From contig OV884056.1 in assembly GCA_930367215.1 (NCBI GenBank), positions 91,771,285 to 91,835,284 of the forward strand: DNA of 64,000 nucleotides, read 5' to 3'. The stretch is from Pollenia angustigena (lineage: Eukaryota > Arthropoda > Insecta > Diptera > Polleniidae). This document shows positions 12,801 through 26,012 of the stretch, piece by piece. How positions within the stretch are numbered: the first letter of the stretch is position 1; every line of letters starts with the position of its first letter. A model generated the notes under the pieces. It searched no databases. It had not been told where the DNA came from and saw only the letters and a list, made by a program, of their open reading frames with translations. The position numbers and the translations under genes are program-made.

Positions 12801-15800
12801 CTTCACACACGTATCCACTACGTGGATCCCGAGGCCTCAACCAATTGTCAGACCGGTGCAGTGTAACCAGGGACTACTGAATCGCCTTAAATAAATATTT
12901 GCCTACATACCCCTGGAAGTAATAAGCGTCACCAAAGGGAAATTCTCTATGGTCTCTCAATTTCTATCAATCCTCAAGTTTGGCTATAATCCTTGTAACG
13001 TCGTGGCGTATAATTAACGCCAATCAATAAAACCACAGTTTATGTCGCGATAAAAAAAAAGGATTTCTACGTGGCTCAAGTAAACTTTTTTAAAAAATTA
13101 TCTTTCCGCTTATAGACTCCAATAACACAACAAATTTGATGATGAATGTTTTTTTTTTAAATAATGGTAAATAAAAATATTTTAAGCTCAGTTAAGTTTT
13201 TACACAAGTAAATTAAAAATAGAATTTACTATTCGAAACTTCATACAACATTTGTTCTTTATGCTTTTTTTAACTATAACAAAAAATATGTAACCTAAAA
13301 ATTCACTACTCACATTACGAATATTTAATTATTTTCATAATGATACTTACATGATAATAACATTACTAATACCGCAATTCTATAAAATTTATATTTTAAA
13401 TTATGATTTTGTGTTTTTAAACCAAGTCCTGTTAGTATCGTTGCAACAACATCAGTAATTAATGTTATGACACACAAAACAGCCGTTGCTCTAATATAAA
13501 CTGAAACAAAAAAGAATTAAATTTATAAATAATTAAATGTATAAATAAACAAATACATTCATATGAACATAACAAAGTTTTTTGATACTTACAGACATCA
13601 CGACTGGGATAACAGCCTGGAGGATCGTGTAAATTAAATGGAAGTGGTGGCAATACATCTTCTTCAATACAATGTACAAAGAGGCCTTGACGCCAACCTG
13701 CAGCCATTAGCCAATCGGTGGAAGCTAATGCCATAATCATGAGTAAAACAACTATAACACCACAAATAAATGCAATGACCTGAAATTTGAGAGACAAAGA
13801 AAAATGTTAAATGGAGAGATTTTTAAGTTTTTTGCGAAATAATGAACGGGATATTCTAACTAGGAATGCTAATCGGGACTGGTTTTCGCAAATCCCGCGA
13901 TTCGGGATTTCAAAAAGTCAAATTCCGGTATTATTCGGTTTCCGGGGTTTTTGCAAATTCAAAGATAAATAGGTAAAATTAAAAAGAAAAAAAAAAAAAT
14001 TACGTACAATGAAAATATTTGTTTACTACCGGCGGAGAACCATCAGAGGAAATAAGTTTGCCTGCCCCTTATTGAGCTTTTACAGATGTGGCTGGCTTTA
14101 AATCCTAAAGGACATGTCTTTTGGACAAACTTAACTGGAGGATACTCCTTATTGCGATGCTAATACACTTTCGATGCGAAAGCTTATTGCCAACTTGGTA
14201 CTCCATATCACTTTCCCAAATTTTTTTAATGTGAGCAATATTTGTTATTAAATTTAAAGATTGACAGCAATGAAATTGGAAAATTTAAATAAAATAAATA
14301 GTAATGATTTGCTAAAAAAAAAATAAACAGACGCAAAAGACAAATGCGCATTTAAGTGTACCAATCACTAGATTTGCTACTATTTTCTTTCGCGTTGCAA
14401 TAGAGAGTAGCCCCACTGAAGTTTTAGAACAAGAGACTGAATTCCAAACTACCAACAAGCGATAACAACAAACGGTAGAGGATTTGATATATGTATCTCT
14501 TATGTATATAGCGTCTAATATATGTCACGGTTACTGCCTACTCTTGGTCTGCGAATAAAAGGTCCACAAAACTAATCATATTTTCATCATATTTTTTAAT
14601 TTTATTTAACTTTTTATTCACTTTGAATCACGTTTTTGTTTGTTTTTTCCAATTTGGTACATTTATTTTTAGTTGCCAAACTGTCAAAATAGCATTATCA
14701 ATAAATTGTTTACATGATAAGACTTTTGGGAACATTTAGCATTACTCTTTTCTACAACAAGAAATGAATTAAAATTTATTGATTTACTTTATAAAAATTT
14801 TTTCTTATTCGGCCATGTTCTGACAATTGCACGATTTAAAATCGCAAAACGCCAGATTTATATTATGGTGTTCTTAAACTCGTGCTGGCGATCTGCCATA
14901 GATTCTTACAAATATTGTAGTTCCCTTGAGCAATTTTAAAATTTGATTTGCTATTGCGATTTACGGAACACCTTTTATGCGTTTTCAAGTCAGAATCGCC
15001 AATGTTAAACGTTTTGCGATTGTCAGAACATGCCCGATTAATTGCAAACTTAGATTACTGTTTTCTATCTTTTTGGCTCAAGATCTTTTTAATATTTGCC
15101 TTTTTCATCCTTCTTATTATTTAAGTGGTAACATAAAATTAAAGCCATATTTAAACAAGATACAAGGTAATGCACGATGTAAATTGTGTCACACCTTTAC
15201 GTCAAGTTTTTGGTCCAACTTAATTTGACATTTCTTTGTTTCATTGTTTGACAAATTCAACAATGGAGAGTTACGAAATTGAGCAGCGCTTTAAGATTTA
15301 CAAAAACTAATTTATTTGGTCAGCACAGCCAAATGTGTCCACAATCGGGAAAATTGTGTGCAAATTTCAGTAAACCGAGTCTCTAGGAAATGTGAAGACA
15401 CCTGTTTGGTACTTCTTCGAAAATGAGGTCCTCCAAGCAGTAACGGTGAAAGGTGTTTGCTATCGCAATATGATAACGGACTTCTTGTATCCAGAAATTG
15501 AGGATATGGACCTGAACGATATCTGGTTCAAACAGGACGGTGCCACTTGCCACACAGCAAACAAAACAATGGCTCTTTTGCGCAAGAAAATCAATGACCG
15601 CGTTATCCCCCGTCGTGGCGATATTAATTTGTCGACACGATCAGGTGATTAGACACCGTTGGACTTCTTTCTTTGGGTTTATTTGAAAGAAAAGGTGTAC
15701 GTCGATAAGCCAGCAACAATTCAAGAAATGAAGGATAAGATAATTCGGCACATTAACGGCATAGAACCTCAATTATGCCTCAGCGCCATCGAAAATTTGC

Positions 15801-18800
15801 ACCATCGGATGGAGGTGTGCCGCCGAGGTCGCGGCGGTCATTTGGCAAATATTTTATTCCATACATAACACAGTGCAACACGAAAAAAATAAACACATAC
15901 GGACACCACTAAGTGGTAGAAGACCAAACAAAAAGACCCGTGTCTTCCAGTTTTGCCCAAAGTCATGCACTTTTTTTTATGGGCCCCCAAAGATTTGGGG
16001 CCTCTGTGTCATTTTTGCAAAAAATTATCATTTTCTCAGGCTCATATCTTGCAAACCATTCAGAATATTGATTTATCCTCTAAGGCCGAGGCCACGCAAT
16101 GAGCGTCTAAGCGTCAAGCGGCTGAGCGATGAGCGTCAAAGCGTCAAATTTGAGCGGCAAGTGGCTTATTACTGAGCGTCATTTCTGAGCGGTTAGTTGT
16201 TAAAATGCCATTTAAAGAGTGGATTGTTCAATGTTATTACGCGAAAATCGTATTCATAAAAATGTAATGCGTTTTTTAAGAAAAAAAATTGCAGCCTGTT
16301 CGTCGATTTCGAGCGAAAACTTCGTTCGCTTAACTTACATTTAAAACGAAAACAAATTATAAACAAGTAAGAAAGTATAGTCGGTCAAGCCCGAACATAT
16401 GGCACCCTACAACACAGTATTATTAAACACATCATGCTAATGTGTCCATATTTATCAAGCAAGGGGAATTAAACCATTTATATACAAATCTACCCAATAC
16501 AATACTGCCGTACGTCTGTGAAATGCTTTGATTTGCTGTTGCTAAAAGTTAACACCAAATTGACAAAACAAAAAAATAATTTCTCAGTCATATTTTTATT
16601 TTTAAAATTTGATAATCTGTCTTGCCATAATTCGGTCGGCTTTGTACGGATGAAATCATAAGCTCCATATTAACTTTTGCCATGTTTTTTTTTTGACGCT
16701 CAGAAAACAACTAAAAATTAGAACAAGTTTTATTCCTGAGCGACGGCTAAGCGGCCGCTCAAAAATTTCGCTCGCATCTTGCTCATTTCGTGGCCACTTC
16801 AATAGTATTTCATATGTTTTAATTTTTTGACGCTCAGCCGCTTGACGCTTAGCCGCTCATTGCGTGGCCTCGGCCTAAGACAAAGTTGTAGCCTTTGCCA
16901 TAAAGAACAAAAAATGTGAACATATAAAATCAAAAAAACTTCATCTTCAATATCAAAATCGCAAAAAAAAACTTTAAAAAGATAGATTTTTTTTACCTTT
17001 TTCTCCGTGTTCAGGTCCATAGGTAGCAATAATTGGTCAAAATTCAAGGAAACAATCAACTACGAAAATGTACCTAAGATCTCAATAAACAACTTTCTAG
17101 AGCATCTAAACTTCCTAAGAATGATTCTTACCACCATTTAGGTAGCGCCTCACTTCAACATTAAGATACAATGATATCTTTAACCATATACGGACACAAC
17201 TACGTGATAAAAGATCAACAAATAAAAGACCAGTGTCTCCCAGTTTTGCCCAAAGTCATGCACTTTTTTTTATGGGCCCACAAATCCCAGGACCAGTCTG
17301 TTGGACCAATTGACACAAATTCCCCGCAGTGATCTTACAAAAACTCTTTTCACGAATTAATGTATGTGTACTGCTTGCGTGACACAATTTTATTTGCTAT
17401 ATAAGCAGGCTGTTTTCACATCCACAAAGAGTGACTGTTTGGTGCGACTCGACGGGCCGTACTTCTTCGAAAATGAAGTCGGCCAAGCAGTTACCGTGAA
17501 TGGTGTTCGCTATCGCGAATGATAACAGGCTTCTTGTGGCCAGCAATTGAGGATATGGACCTGGACGATATGTGGTTCCAACATTGGCTCGTTTGCGGAA
17601 GCAATTCAATGGCCGTGTTATCTCACTGCGTGGCAATGTTAATTGGCCGCCACTATCATTTGGTTTGACACCGTTGAACTTCTTTCTTTGGGGATACATA
17701 TTTAAAAGAATAAGTGTTAGTCAATAATCCAAGAACAGTTTAAAAGCTAAAGGATGAGATAATTCGGCACATTAACGACATTGAGAGTCATTGAAAATAT
17801 GGAACATCGGCTAGAGGTATGCCACCAAAGCCGTGGCTAGCATTTGGCCGATATTTTGTTGCACACATAATTACCGTAGATCTTTCTATCATGAAAAATA
17901 TGTATTAAGATATATCTCTGAAAACTTTTTGTTTTATTTACAATTAACATCGTACCTTTTGGTTGGACGGACCATTTATTATACTAGAGCAGTGTTGCCA
18001 GAAGTAGGGGAAAATTCCTACATGTAGGTATTTTTGATACTAAAATAGAAGCGTAGGAAAAATCGGACAGATTTTTCATAATCTCCAAAATGTAGGGATT
18101 TTTAGACATATCGCATTATTTATAAAATAAATGCAGAATAAACCTTTCTTTAGTGATATTTTCTTGTCTAAAAAAAATTTATTTTCCTAAAACATATATT
18201 TCCAGAGTTGTCTGCGATTTAAAAAGTTGGCGACACTAATATGTATGTATATGTTTTTCTAAAGTGAGAACTTCTCGCATCGAAAAGTGAAAAAACTGTG
18301 TCTGTAACTCATGTCGAAAACTATTAAAAGAGATTACGTCGTTACGTTATAAATGTAATAACATTGCGCTCGAAGCCGATGTAACATTGCCGACGTCGAG
18401 AACGCCAGTAACACGTATTGTTGACCGCGACCAAAACTTACTAAAATTTAAAAGATTTTCAATGACGGCGGCGAAAATACAACCGTCGGCTATACCAAAT
18501 AATGTAAAGTGCGACTTAAATGTTTGTTGTTTGCCAACGAGCTTTGAAAACATTCGTATATTTTATAAAAATGTTAAGATCAGAATAATTAAACAATGAT
18601 AAAATGTGGCAAGAACAAAATGTTATTATTATTATAATTAGCATTTTGCATTTGTAATTGTTTTTTAATGTAAATTTTTTCTCGTCCCATTTTTATTCGT
18701 GAGTTTATTTGACATTTAAAAGCGGTAACTTTTCCTCACACACTTTTCCTGTAAATTGGCGAGTAATTTCCTTACGTGGCAGCTAGTACTCGCCAAAAAA

Positions 18801-21800
18801 GTTACAGACACAGTTTAGTGAGAAAAACAGCTGTTTGTTTCCATATATGACATTTTTGTTTCATTTCACACATTTCAATCGAAAAGTTTCTCGACGCGAG
18901 AGTTACAGAACATGGGCACAGAATGTGAATAAGGTGGCTTAAGCAACTGAGCGAAATCATGTAAATCATATGCGTCAAACCTATTGAACTAAAGGTAACT
19001 TTTTGTAAAATTTTATCAAACTGTGATTTTCTTAAGCAAAGTGCGAAACTAATCGCTCATTCCTTACGGAACCAAAATTTTTTTTTTATTTTGTTTTATT
19101 TTTTTTAAATGCATTTAAGATGCTCTTAGATTATTTTTGACAGTAGCCTAAGTTTGTTTATGCACATTCTGGTTGGGCCTTAAGGTATCATTGAATGTTG
19201 AAATATTTAATTAGAAGTATATGCATTTATGTATTTTTTTTTAGTCTTGTACTTATTTTTTGTCAAAGCTTTAATATACATATCGTCAGCTCAGAATTGG
19301 TTTGACCTACCGAACATTAAAAAAAAATTGAGTTAGGTATGGGATGTATATATTTTGAATACTTCCTTTTTGAATCCAAAATCTGTTTCGCGAAATTTTT
19401 TGTGGTTTCTGAGATGTAAAGCATTAATTCAGGACATTGCATGTTGAATTTTATGTTTTGAGGTCAAATATTAACGATAATTAAAAAATACCAGTTGTAG
19501 AACCAAAAAGTTGATGAAATATATTAAATTTCCCGTATTTCCCATTTTGGTACTATTTCCCCCCCCCCCCCCCCCCCCCTATTATTATTGGTATTCGTAT
19601 TTTTTTGATAAGTTTCGAATGTGGTATAAACTTTATTTCTAGGTTTATTGAATCAAAAGATAGATGGGCTGAAAAAAACGTACCAAAATTTAGGTTTTAC
19701 CCGTTTTCACCCTAAAAGAGACGAATTTCAAAAAAATACCACACACCTGTCCACTTATTTTTCAAAAGAACAACGATATGTATTCCAGTTTTTTTTTTTG
19801 TATCTCTTTTAAACATTCAAATTTTAAAAGAATCCCGTCTTAGTTGATCGATTTGTGGAGAGATCCACCTCCGGTCCAAATTTCAAGTCTTTAGCTTCAG
19901 GCGTTTAGGCTGTACGATGATGAATTAGTCAGTCACTCACGCAATAAGTATACGTATGCAGCACAAAAAGCCACTTTTTTAATTTTTTTTAGAATAAAAC
20001 AATATTTTTCATTTTCAAAAAAAATACTATTAAATTCTAACTTTATTCATGATAGTGCGCAAAAATTTACACTTTTCTTCAAAACATACACCGGAAGCAG
20101 TGGTTTGTCATATGCGCCAAACCAATTCTGAGCTGACGATATGTATTCGAATAAAATTAATTTTTTAGAACTAATGTTTTTTTTTGGTATTTTAATGACA
20201 ATAATGCGTATGAATTTTTTTTGTATTTTTTAAATTTTTCTTAGGAAATTATTAGGAAATAATAAAAATAATTACTGGAAATTTTTCTGAATTTTTCGAG
20301 GTACATAAATGTTTTATTAACAACCACATCTTACATTAAATATGGCATATTTAAATGAGGGATGAAACGATACGCGTTTTGCCGATACCATACCGATACC
20401 CAAAAAGAAATATCGGCGATACCAATATAAATATAAATTTAAATTCAAGAAAAAATTATAAAAACTCAGAGTATTTTTTTTTTTATTTTACAAAATTACA
20501 GTGTAAGAGATTATCAATATATAAAATTGATAGTAATAAAATTTTAAAAACCACGAATTAAATTTGAATGAATGTTAAAATATCAAAATTCTATAAAAAA
20601 ATCTTGAGAGATTTTTTAAATTTAAAATTAATATTAATAAGATTTTTATTTAAAAAAAAGTATTCTCGACTTTAACAGAGATAGACGATTTTGCAAATCG
20701 TTTGAAGAAGATCGGCAGTGGAAAAGGTCTCTCAAATGCGACAGAACTCAATTGAAAACCTAAGTATTTCTGCGCCATGTCCTTAAATTTTGGGTATAAG
20801 ATGGTCTAAAGTTTATCTAGACTTTTTCTCTAACTGAACTACAGCGCAGGATCATCTTTTTCCAAATTTTCTTTTAAGATTTTAAAAGACGCTCTAAAGG
20901 TCAGTCTACAAGAACTTATCGGAACTTTAACTAGAAGTGGGAGCGACCTTGTCTTCAACACTTTCGGAATGCAGAACGCCGTCATGTTAAGCAGCTCAAT
21001 AAGACGTTTTTTCAACATATTTCAACTAAGAAAGCCGGGAATTTTTGGGACTCTAAAAAAAGATATACGTGCATCGGCGTTTGAAAAGTTTACATCTGAA
21101 ACTCATTTAGCGGCCTTTTTAAGGTTGAACCCTTGTGTAGTAAAAAAAAAACTTAGAAAATCGTGTGATACTTAGGGTTTTGTTATAAAGTGTCTTCAGA
21201 AGATTTATTCAGACCCTCTAATTCGTCTAGAAATGGAACTTTTTTGAAATTTGTTTGACAAAAAGGAAAAAACAGGGATGTATGAAGTTGATAATATATT
21301 TGTCTTAAAATTCTACTATAGGTCTCCGAACACACTCAAGTCGAAATTTCAACTTTAATAGCAGAAATAAGCAAAACCTTAAAAGTTGGTTTTAGGGTTA
21401 ATATAGTTAAAATAGAATAGAAAAAGGTATTAGTTTGTACCAAAGCATTTATTCAATACATTTTCCTTATTGCTCTAGGCAATTTTTCATGATGATCAAA
21501 CAATGTCCAATACATAGCTGTTAAGTTATGATTAGTAATCGTAATAATTACTTATTAGATTACTTTTTTTTAAAAGGTAAAGTAATGATTACAATTACGA
21601 ATACTTTTGGTTTTGCATGATTACTACTTATAATTGATTACGAATCAAAAAATAATTAGAAGCACCGGCGATTACTACAAAATAATCAAAAAGAATCAAA
21701 ATGTAATCCGATTATTTTCAACGATTATTTTTGATTCTTTTTACTAACTCTCAAAAATTGCATATTCATTCGTACAATTATTTTTTTGGAAACAGTTAAA

Positions 21801-24800
21801 TGTTAAAATTATTCAAAAATGTACTGGCGAACACTTATCCATATAAAATTTGTCCAGTATTTGACTGTAGTTATTTATTACCAAACAAAAAATGTAATCA
21901 AATTTATCGGTATTATATTTAATAACATGATACTTGAGGCTAATAAATCAACGCAAGCTAAACTCTCTTTTTGGCTTAAAAAGTGTTTAAACCAGCACAT
22001 CTATAATTCAGTAAACATTTAAACCATCTATAAAGGCATAAAATTGGGCATTTAAAAAACCAATACAAGCAAACCATGTCACTTTGACGACATTTATCGT
22101 ATTGCTTCCACATTGTTTTTACAGATGATGAAATTGAAACGGGTCCTTCTCCACAAGACCATCTAAAACCTGTTGAGTTGATTAATTCTTGATCGATTAA
22201 TCGAACAATTTTAGACGATTAATTGTTCTTCTAATTTTCGATTAAAGGTTTATTCGAAGAATTTATACCGATTAATCAAATGATGATTGTTAAATGTATA
22301 ATTTTTTAAAGTTTTAAGTCGAATAAACAAACAAAATGTATGTGTCCGTTGGAATTAAAAAAAACAGTCATGTTAAGCGAGTAATTAAGCTTATATTTTC
22401 GTTAAAATTTTTTCAAAACAAATTAATAATTCACTTCACAAAAGAAAAAAAACGACAAAGGTATGTTAATGCAAAGCTTTATATTAATTTATCGGATATG
22501 TTCTAGAAATCGAAATGAAGTGAAATTGAAATGGAACGATAATTTAAATTCAATTATTTACAAAATGCATAAATAATAGATAAGCCCGTATTTTTTTACC
22601 AAAAAATTTATGCGTTTCTCTCTTAAGAATGTGTTTGGTTTAAAAATATTGTACGAAGGATAAATCTAATAATGCTAAGGCCCGTTTTCACAACTTACCG
22701 ATAGCTAAAAGTAGACTTTAACCAGCCTTATAAAAGTGTTCTATTATTTAAACTTTTCTTTAACCTAAAGTGAGCGATAAAGTAAATTAAGGTTTATCAT
22801 ACCTGTAGTACGATTCTCTATTCAATTTTAACATAATTTAAATTGTTAAAAATATTTAACAGCAAAGTTAACGTAAATTTTATTCAGTAACTTGTTTAAC
22901 AATAACGTTTACTGCTAAGTTCTATCTTAACGTCAGGTATTTAAGTTATCTAAACGGCAAAATATTTTTCATTGTTTATTTTTAAATTCGTAGTTATTTA
23001 AAAAAAAACAAACAAAAATTTTGGCAAATAAAAGCCACATTAACATTTTTAAAATTCACGCTATTGCAAAAATAATATTAAAAAATTTGTTTTTTTGGGA
23101 ATTTACAAAAAAGCATTAACAATATTACATTTTAGATGCAGCTTATGGAAATCAAATCTTCTACACAAAAAATAAGTGGTAGAATCATGCCGCTGTTAGC
23201 TAATTTTTGCGAATTTCCACTAATTTAGCAATTTTTACCGAATTTTTGCCATTCCTTACCCTGCCTTTACACATGCAAGTAATGGCATGCCACTGTTGTA
23301 TACGTACATATTATCAAAGAAAATTTGTTCGAAATAGTCGAATCTCATGCCATTAACTTTTGTGATTACACATGCCACTGCGAGTTTATTTTCAAAATGT
23401 CGTAGAAGCGTCAACTTGAGCAATTTTGTTTACTTCTCAAATTAAAAAAAAAGTACCAGAAAACAAAAAAGAGTTACCGAGTTAATCATCATTGCAAATT
23501 TTTGGGAAAATTTTTTCATTTATTTATATTTACATTATTTTAACGATATTTATGCTCTATTATTAACAAAATTGCTTTTATTTATGCGCGTTTTTAAAAA
23601 ATTAATCATAATAATTCTTTGTTAAGTTAAAACTTCAATAACAATTTGACAACAATCCAGTAAATGTGAATTAAATTTTTAACAGGGTAACATTGCTTAT
23701 CGTTTTGACATTTAGTGGCATGCAAGTGCCAAATTTTTATATATTCCGACAATTTGTTTTTTAAGCAATTTAGCGATTTCAAATAAATTTTAAAATTTTT
23801 TCCAAGTTTGCAATTTTTCTCGAATTAGCCATGTTCGCGATATAAGCGATTTTTTCCTGTGGTTCTTTAGAGCTTTAACGACTTTTAATAAATAGCCGCT
23901 GTTTGCAAATTTTTGCGAATTTCCGCTAATTGAACAATTTTTACAGAATTTTTGCAATTCCTTATAGTTTTAGCGACTTTTAATCAATTTTATGGCTTGT
24001 TTGAAATGTTAAAATTTTTCGCTATTTTTGCAAATTTTCCGATTTTTTGCAATTTTCGCTAGACTATCAAATCCTAAATGGGAGTTTGTTAGTTTCGAAA
24101 GTACTTTAAGTCGTTTGACACGAGAAGTAGTTTGCACTCGATGGCAGTGTTAGTTAAATATACTAATTAATTAACAAAGATGCCACTTGATTGATATTTT
24201 AAGCTTTGTTGTTAAAATAGTGCCGGTAAAATTAACGTTAACGTTAGTTGTTAAAAGAATTCCACTACTGGTAGGTTAAAGTAAAGTTTTAATAATGGAA
24301 CATTTTTTATACGGCCGATAAAATCCTAACTTTACCTATCAGTTAGTTGTGAAAACGGGCCTCAATGTAACAGGTATACAAAACGGAATTAACACAAATT
24401 TTCTTCAACAACTTTACAAATTTACCACTTACAAAGTGACTATAACATAATACTTGAAGAAGATGCTCCACCAACAAAATAAGTTTACAACTTACTATTT
24501 CTTTAGCTATTTTTGTTCAGCAACTTTGAATTACGTGCTATAGTTAATGTTGTTTATGTTATTTTAAAATAAATATATTAAAATTAATTGATTATGAAAA
24601 CTTTAAACAGGTTATCAATTGTTTCGAAAAATTTTTAAGTGCAAATGAATACACAATTGTTGAAAGTAATCAAAAAGAATCAAAAACAACCGTTGAAAGT
24701 AATCGGATTACTTTTGATTCTTTTTGATTATTTTGTAGTAATCGCCGGTATTTCTGATTATTTTTCGATTACTTGTAATCGTAATCAATTAGTAATCAGA

Positions 24801-25973
24801 AATTTTTTCTTATATAGTTATATCGTCCCCTCAATAAAACAATAGTGTATACGCATGTACACCATTATTTTTTTATTGCATATTTAGAATCTCCATCATT
24901 GATTTTATGTCTGGTCAAAATTTCGTCAAATTCTACTTCCAAAAAGTGGGTCAAAATGTCGTTGGAAAAAATAGTGTATAATTTCTTGTTCAAAATTTTC
25001 CTTCAATAAGTGTGTAAGCTCATATGCGCTATTTTACTTGAAATTGCCACTCCAAAATTGTTAAAAGAATAATAGTGTATACGCATTATACTCCATTTTA
25101 GTCTGTAGGAAAAAAATTCAATTTATGAAAACTTTAACTCATAAAATAGCTTATAATAATATACACTACTAGCTTAACCCGGTGTGCTTCGCTACCCCCA
25201 TCGTTATAAAATATATAAGTATTTAAAATATATATTAACAAAAATTTATTTATTAAATTATTAACTGCTTCGTAGTAAGAGAATTCCGTGGCATTCAGTA
25301 GTTTAATTTTATGGGGAGTATTACTCTCCCTCCGTCAACCCCGCCCATTTTTCTTTTAAAATTTACCATTATAGTGGATTTTTCCACGTTTGAAGACTCT
25401 AGCTATCATAGTTCTTCAGTAACGTGATATTTAATATTTGCATCCTATGGGGGGTACCACTTCCACCTCTGCTATTTTATTTCAATTTTGTGGCTCAGAA
25501 GATCCTACTACCAAAAGTTCAACAAAATGCTTGCAGCGGCTCTTAAAATATGAGATATTTATTATTGACATCCACAAAAAAATATGGCACCGCCCCTTTG
25601 TCCAACCACACCTTTTTGAACCCAACGACACATTAATTCAGAACAATAGCCTTCTGTGAAAATTTAGTGACGATCGGTTCAGTAGTTTATTAGATATAAC
25701 GTTTTTTACTTTTTCTATAAAGGGGCGGGGCCACGCCCACTTTTTTAATTAAACGTATTTCTGTGCATGCCAACAACAAATATACCAAATATTATCGCCG
25801 TAGGTCAAAAAATGTCATAAATAACACGAATTTAAAATTTGGGTTGTATGGGCGTGGCATCGCCCCTTTGCCCAGTCACAATTTAATATAGCCTAATGTC
25901 TCTTTCAGGGTCACAGTTAGATGCTGTGAAAATTTCAAGTTCATCGGTCAAGTGGTTTGGCCTCCTATAAGGC

Positions 25974-26012
<39 letters not shown>

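Larger units (their letters stand above)
6952..13350 (-). other. Intron 3 of the claudin-like gene (~6.4 kb)
   Basis: The intron is bounded by donor TGTAAGTATC at 13350 and acceptor ATTACAG at 6952. It holds a palindromic element pair (7650-9650), a 175-bp MITE (10138-10312), a satellite array (10774-12598) and AT-rich filler. A short motif AATCCCGG near 7485-7520 recurs near 13870-13950, but no element could be outlined. No other coding sequence was recognised. Confidence 0.75.

Noticed and set aside
13465..13797. Single open frame read as a 110-residue protein starting MSLKFQ
   Set aside because: The start codon is TTG and lies in an intron; CAG|GTC at 13780 is a splice acceptor, and the frame after 13593 runs through intron 2. 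The real exon is 13593-13779.
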